From Tetracentron sinense (taxonomy: Eukaryota > Streptophyta > Magnoliopsida > Trochodendrales > Trochodendraceae): a DNA stretch of 64,000 nucleotides. The stretch is taken from NCBI GenBank assembly GCA_015143295.1, contig CM026563.1, positions 806,001 through 870,000 of the forward strand. The letters are read 5' to 3'. Below are positions 59,905-64,000 of the stretch, one piece after another. The notes under the pieces were generated by a model, which saw nothing but the letters and a program-made list of their open reading frames with translations, made no database searches and was not told where the DNA came from. Each line of letters begins with the position of its first letter. Position 1 is the first letter of the stretch. The position numbers and the translations under genes were made by a program.

Positions 59905-60147
59905 GTACAAGAAGCCAACTATTACTTTTCAGTGAAAGATCTCTATCTGATTGGGATAGTTATGCAATTTTGAGATCAGACTCATTGTTAGTGATTAAGT
60001 GTATTTGGCAGCAAATTACCTGGCCTTGGGATGTTTTGAAAGTCTTGTTTGATATCCTCGAGTTGGCGACACGATTTGAGTCTATTCACTGCTCTCATGT
60101 GTATAGGGAAACCAATAGGGCAGCATATTATTTGATTGAATTATATT
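59905..60147 (+). pseudogene. RNase H relic
   Basis: Reads WDSYAILRSDSLLVIKCIWQ, then WDVLKVLFDILELATRFE, then CSHVYRETNRAAYYL: acidic SDS motif and C-terminal helix of the LINE RNase H-like domain. Isolated fragment. Confidence 0.7.
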
Positions 60148-61799
60148 GACTGACTGATATTGTCTTTTTGTCTCTGCCTCGCTAAACCTAAACATATAGA
60201 AGATATCCAACCATAACTAACTCAATAAGTCACTTTAAAATAGGAAGACTAACAACGAAAGTTATGATAGGACCACTAATAAAAGAACTGTGCTAGCCTA
60301 AAAATCAACACATGTCGGAGCTAATAAAATTAATGAATTGGTGCAAAATTAAGGCTCTTAAAAGAGTGAGGCGAGTTTGATACTAACCCCTACTAAGAAG
60401 AATGTGAAAAAAAAGACCAAAAAAAAAAAAAAAGACAATGGAAGGATCTTGGGAGGGGATTTGGTCGGGTCCACTCACAAAGTTCTTTAATTGTCTTTTT
60501 AACTCATGTTACGAAATTTAACTCCTGTAGTAAATTTTTTTTTAAATATTTTTTAAAAAACCAAGGTTAATCCTAAGAGTTAGTTAATCCTAAGGGGTGT
60601 CAAGGAAGCTACCAAAGATTTCCCTTCCTTACTTTCTCTACTAGATCAACAAGTGTCTTTCATTTTCTAGGTTTTTCTTGCAGCCGATAATTAAAACCAA
60701 GAAAGAGGGTTTTGCAGTCAATAAAAAGAAGGACAAATGTTAGTCCCTTAGAGAAAGTGAGGAACAAAGAAACTGAAGCTAGCACCCCCCTAAATAAAAT
60801 GGTGGTATCATCGCACTCATCGAGCCATTTTAAAGTATAGGTTTTTACCCATAAAATCTCTAAAATGTAGATGTGAGCATGTGATTTTTCCTACCCCACT
60901 TTCACAATTATTTGACTTGAGAGTCGCCACTTATTCATTCTAAGGGATAGGTCCCGGATAGTCGGTTTGTTTGGATAAGGCAAATGGTTTATCAGAGTTA
61001 GGGTAAGCGGTTCGATTAAGTCCTGGGAAAGGTGCTAGGCACCCCAGGACCCCCGTTTTATAACGGTTACGTACTCCTTAAAATTAAGCCAAAATTTAAT
61101 CTCAATATTAATTAAAATGCCGAAGTATTTAAGTGGATGCTAATCCAAGAAAAAGAGAAAGCTAGATGGCTAGGGTCGAACCCAAGTAGGGTTGCTTACG
61201 TACTTACATTGGGGTGAGATCAGACCGAGCGTAGTTCTGGCACATGAGCCTGTGCCAAGGTTAGGGGTATGTGTGTGTGTGCATAGGGTGGTCAAGGGTC
61301 TAGCCCATAGGCTAGATTTTAGTTGACCAAGGAGGTCAAGTGCTCAAGGGTGAGGTCTAACCGCGGTTAGAAGGGTTTAACTATGGTTAGGGGCTAACCA
61401 TGGTTAGGAGAGTCTATAAGGCATCTTTTTGGGTTTTTTGTATTTTTCATATTTTTTTGGTATTTAATGTGATTTTTTTCAAAATAGGAAGACTTAACCA
61501 TAGTTAAACTAAACGGGGTTTAGTTAACCATGGTTAAGGACTAACTACAGTTAAGACAAAGCTAATAAGCCATTTTTTTGGTCTTTTTAAGTTTTTCCAT
61601 TTTTTTGTGAATTTATGATTTTATGTGCAATTCGAAATTGGAAAGCTTAACCAGGGTTAATAGCTAATCGGGGTTGAACTAATCTTGGTTAAGAACATGG
61701 CATGGGCTGAAAATGGATCCAGTGGGTGTGATAGGGACTCAGTGGGTCTCAGTTTGGGCCTAGATCTTGGTGCGAAGCTGCTGTTCTAGGAATACAGGG

Positions 61800-61826
61800 A
61801 ATGGCGGTAATTGTTTTACCGCCATT
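61800..61826. repeat. CGGTA hairpin 1
   Basis: AATGGCGGTAA and TTACCGCCATT, 11-bp perfect arms, 5-base loop. Confidence 0.9.
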
Positions 61827-62054
61827 TCCAAAACAGTGTATTTTGGAAATGTCGATAGAGCAAATGCTGTCATTCCTGGTTTTCCAGAAACAATAGTTTT
61901 GCTGCCATGGGTGAGCTCAAGAGGGATAATCAGAGGGATAGCGGACCCATGGGGAAATCTAGGAACATGGCCACGTGTCCTGGGCTCATTACGGGCCCTG
62001 GCCTTGGCTTACAATTAGGCCCACAAGGCCTTGAAGTCACTGGTTTAAAACATA

Positions 62055-62089
62055 ACAGAATGTCGGTAATGGGATTACCGACATTCTGT
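62055..62089. repeat. CGGTA hairpin 2
   Basis: ACAGAATGTCGGTAAT and its exact inverse, 16-bp perfect arms, 3-base loop. Confidence 0.95.
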
Positions 62090-62250
62090 ACAGGTTTGGT
62101 TTTTGCCACTTTAACCTTAGTTAAGCTAAACCCATCAGCATGGAATGTTCAGGGAAGAAAGAGGGGAGTCCCATGGACCCAAAACAGGCCCTGGATTGGA
62201 CCAGGACCTCGCCATTTGGGTGCTATAGTCTTTGCAAAAACAACACCAAA

Positions 62251-62277
62251 AATGGCGGTAGTTATTCTACCGCCATT
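62251..62277. repeat. CGGTA hairpin 3
   Basis: AATGGCGGTAG and CTACCGCCATT, 11-bp perfect arms, 5-base loop. Confidence 0.9.
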
Positions 62278-62333
62278 GTTGGTTTTCTACAAAAATGCAA
62301 AAACAGCTATCCAGGCTATACCACGATGCAACC

Positions 62334-62363
62334 GGGGGGTTTCTCATGAACTGAGAACCCCCC
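62334..62363. repeat. G-run hairpin
   Basis: GGGGGGTTTCTCA against TGAGAACCCCCC, one bulged T. Confidence 0.8.
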
Positions 62364-62910
62364 AGAACACTAGTGGAGGTCTGTGGATGTGTGTGTAGGT
62401 GTGAGAAATCGTATGAGATTGATGGGGGTTCCACTGCCCATGGAGGAGGCAGGGAACCCCTCCTACTGAGCTATCTACTGGCCAATACCCTCTGGAAATG
62501 ATCAGGGGTTTACATGGGGCCTAACAAAAAAAGAAACGGAGGTAGGAAAGGTCTCTACCTTGTTGAGCTGCCTGCTACAGTGGCTAGAGTGGTGGCTTCC
62601 GATGGTTGCTGTTGCAATGTGGTTTTGGCCTTCGGATTTTGGAGGGATTTAGGAGGTATGAGGATGTTGGGACTTCGAAAACCCTCAGGGATTCCCTACA
62701 AGTGTTTGGGCGTGAGGTTTGAAGGGTGTAGAGGGTCGGTTTTATAGGCAGTGGGTATTGGGGATGCAATGGGGAATAGTACAGATGTAGGTGGGGGTTG
62801 CAGCCGCGTGGAGAGGGGTTCTGAAGGGTGTTCAGAGGCATGGGGGTGGCCTGGAGTGGTTGGTGGTGCAGGGGGTGGCGCTGCAGACCTGCAAACACGC
62901 AAAGACAGAC

Positions 62911-62935
62911 GTGGCGGTAGATCATCTACCGCCAC
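62911..62935. repeat. CGGTA hairpin 4
   Basis: GTGGCGGTAGAT and ATCTACCGCCAC, 12-bp perfect arms, single-base loop (in practice a few bases). Confidence 0.9.
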
Positions 62936-62955
62936 TCAAAACCTAGGCCAAAAAT

Positions 62956-62984
62956 GAATGTTGGTAAAGCTAATACCGACATTC
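62956..62984. repeat. CGGTA hairpin 5
   Basis: GAATGTTGGTA and TACCGACATTC, 11-bp arms with one mismatch. Confidence 0.85.
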
Positions 62985-63490
62985 TGATATTTGAATTTTT
63001 AAGGGTTAGGCCCCTTGTTGCTAGGTTTGGTTGGGTTCTTGTGCTCATGCTTGGGCCCAACTTGGCTTGCCTAAGGGTTTTAGGCCCTAAGGGCTTGGGT
63101 CCACCTAGGGCTTGAACAAAGGTTAGCTAGGGCTACCTAGGGTTTGACTTAAGGCTACCTAGGGTTTAGGCTTAGGGCTAAGGTTTAGACCTAGGGTTAG
63201 GTTGCACTAATCATAGTTATGTTAATTAACCATGGTTAACAAGGGGGGGGGGTTGTAAAAAAGGGGTGCTGACAGTAGACATGCAATTAACCTTCAATTT
63301 AACAACCTAAAGTCTAACTAAGCATAATTTTCAAATAAGCACTTCTTTTTAGACCAGTGTTAACAAACGCCACCTAAGAATGTGAAAGTGAGTTATTGGA
63401 GGTGTGTACATAAGAAGAACCCAAGTCCTTGGGGGTGATCCAAGCTGTTTTCCAAGAAATCTCAAACCTGTAGTGTGAGATTGCTTTAGG

Positions 63491-63758
63491 TGGTGTTTGG
63501 ATTTGATTTTTTTGGCTAAAAATCAATTCTGGTAAAATTGGGCCAAAAATCAATTCTGGTAAAATTGACTATGTAGAAATTAATGGTCAAACAATCATTT
63601 TTCAAGAAATAGTGTTCGAAGAATACGAAGTTGAGAGACTCACCTACGTATTCTCTGAACATTATTATTTGAAAAAATGATTATTTGACCATTAAATTCT
63701 ACACAATCAATGTTACCAGAATTGATTTTTGGCCAAAAAAATCCAATCCAAACATCCA
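63491..63758. mobile_element. 268-bp hairpin MITE
   Basis: TGGTGTTTGGATTTGATTTT at left and the inverse of AATCCAATCCAAACATCCA at right. The interior has a 25-bp tandem duplication (CCAAAAATCAATTCTGGTAA twice). Confidence 0.7.
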
Positions 63759-64000
63759 TTAGTAGTTTTCTCTCAAATCTATTATCCATCCAGCTGGTAA
63801 AGAATGCTTATAATTGGTTTTAATTAGTACGAAATTCGGAATAGGATATGTATGTGTTGCTTATCACCACAATATTTTGTTTAGATTCCATCTAGAAGAC
63901 GCTACCGTCTTCCACACTAAGAATTTTCAACCCAAGAGACACGCTGATGCTTCATTTATAGATAATATAAAAATAAAACTGATCTCATCTCAAATAGTTG

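Larger units (their letters stand above)
60872..63274. mobile_element. solo LTR (2403 bp) rich in palindromes, GTAGA target duplication
   Basis: Begins TGTGAGCATGTG and ends GGTGCTGACA; GTAGA on both sides (60867-60871 and 63275-63279). Near its start it has GAGAGTCGCCACTTA and GGTGCTAGGCACCCC, motifs common in LTRs of plant Ty3/gypsy elements. The interior carries perfect 14-bp palindromes of the type TAACC-GGTTA and at least five hairpins built on CGGTA/TACCG. No protein-coding sequence. Confidence 0.85.

Noticed and set aside
61767-62957. Several overlapping ORFs of 69-163 codons
   Set aside because: They lie wholly in the solo LTR, overlap on both strands and share no domain; the region is unusually GC-rich, so long open frames are expected by chance.

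Overview
The window is nuclear DNA of a flowering plant, probably a woody eudicot. It is AT-rich, has interrupted genes with GT-AG introns, and about two thirds of it is transposon debris: LINE reverse transcriptase relics, Helitron ends, solo LTRs, SINEs and long hairpin MITEs. I cannot name the species.

Three protein genes are supported at exon level. (1) An EDR4-like zinc-ribbon protein on + (coding 15267-18155, 821 aa, one coding intron, leader reaching back to about 13.1 kb). (2) An eIF1A-domain RNA-binding protein of the EIF1AD family on - (20466-29683, four exons, 169 aa); two exons are under 130 bases and one is 76 bases. (3) A P4-type phospholipid flippase of the ALA1 clade on + (37215-52075, seven coding exons, about 1300 aa), with a TATA box at 35788, a leader exon carrying a 38-codon ORF, one apparent one-base frame conflict near its N-terminus and one GC-AG intron. 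At the left edge a G-box, TATA box and splice donor suggest the promoter and first leader exon of a leftward gene whose body lies outside the window.

Layout: 1-1.1 kb leftward promoter; 1.2-2.1 kb foldback debris; 2.1-10.1 kb a foldback element with a 9-bp target duplication, split by three head-to-tail Helitrons that carry two 395-bp MITEs; 10.1-12.6 kb AT-rich DNA with a SINE and three clustered hairpins; 12.6-13.0 kb a third copy of the 395-bp MITE next to the EDR4 leader; 13.1-18.7 kb EDR4; 18.7-20.4 kb MITE, SINE and 49-bp tandem repeat; 20.4-29.8 kb EIF1AD, whose first intron holds a giant inverted repeat; 29.8-35.7 kb MITEs and an LTR-like stretch; 35.8-52.1 kb flippase gene with LINEs, a SINE and a solo LTR in its introns; 52.1-64 kb a 478-bp tandem duplication, a LINE with RNase H, two solo LTRs and MITEs.

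The three genes share no obvious pathway. The most unusual structures are the giant intronic inverted repeat, a 2.4-kb solo LTR studded with two families of palindromes, the triple Helitron nest, and the small ORF in the flippase leader.
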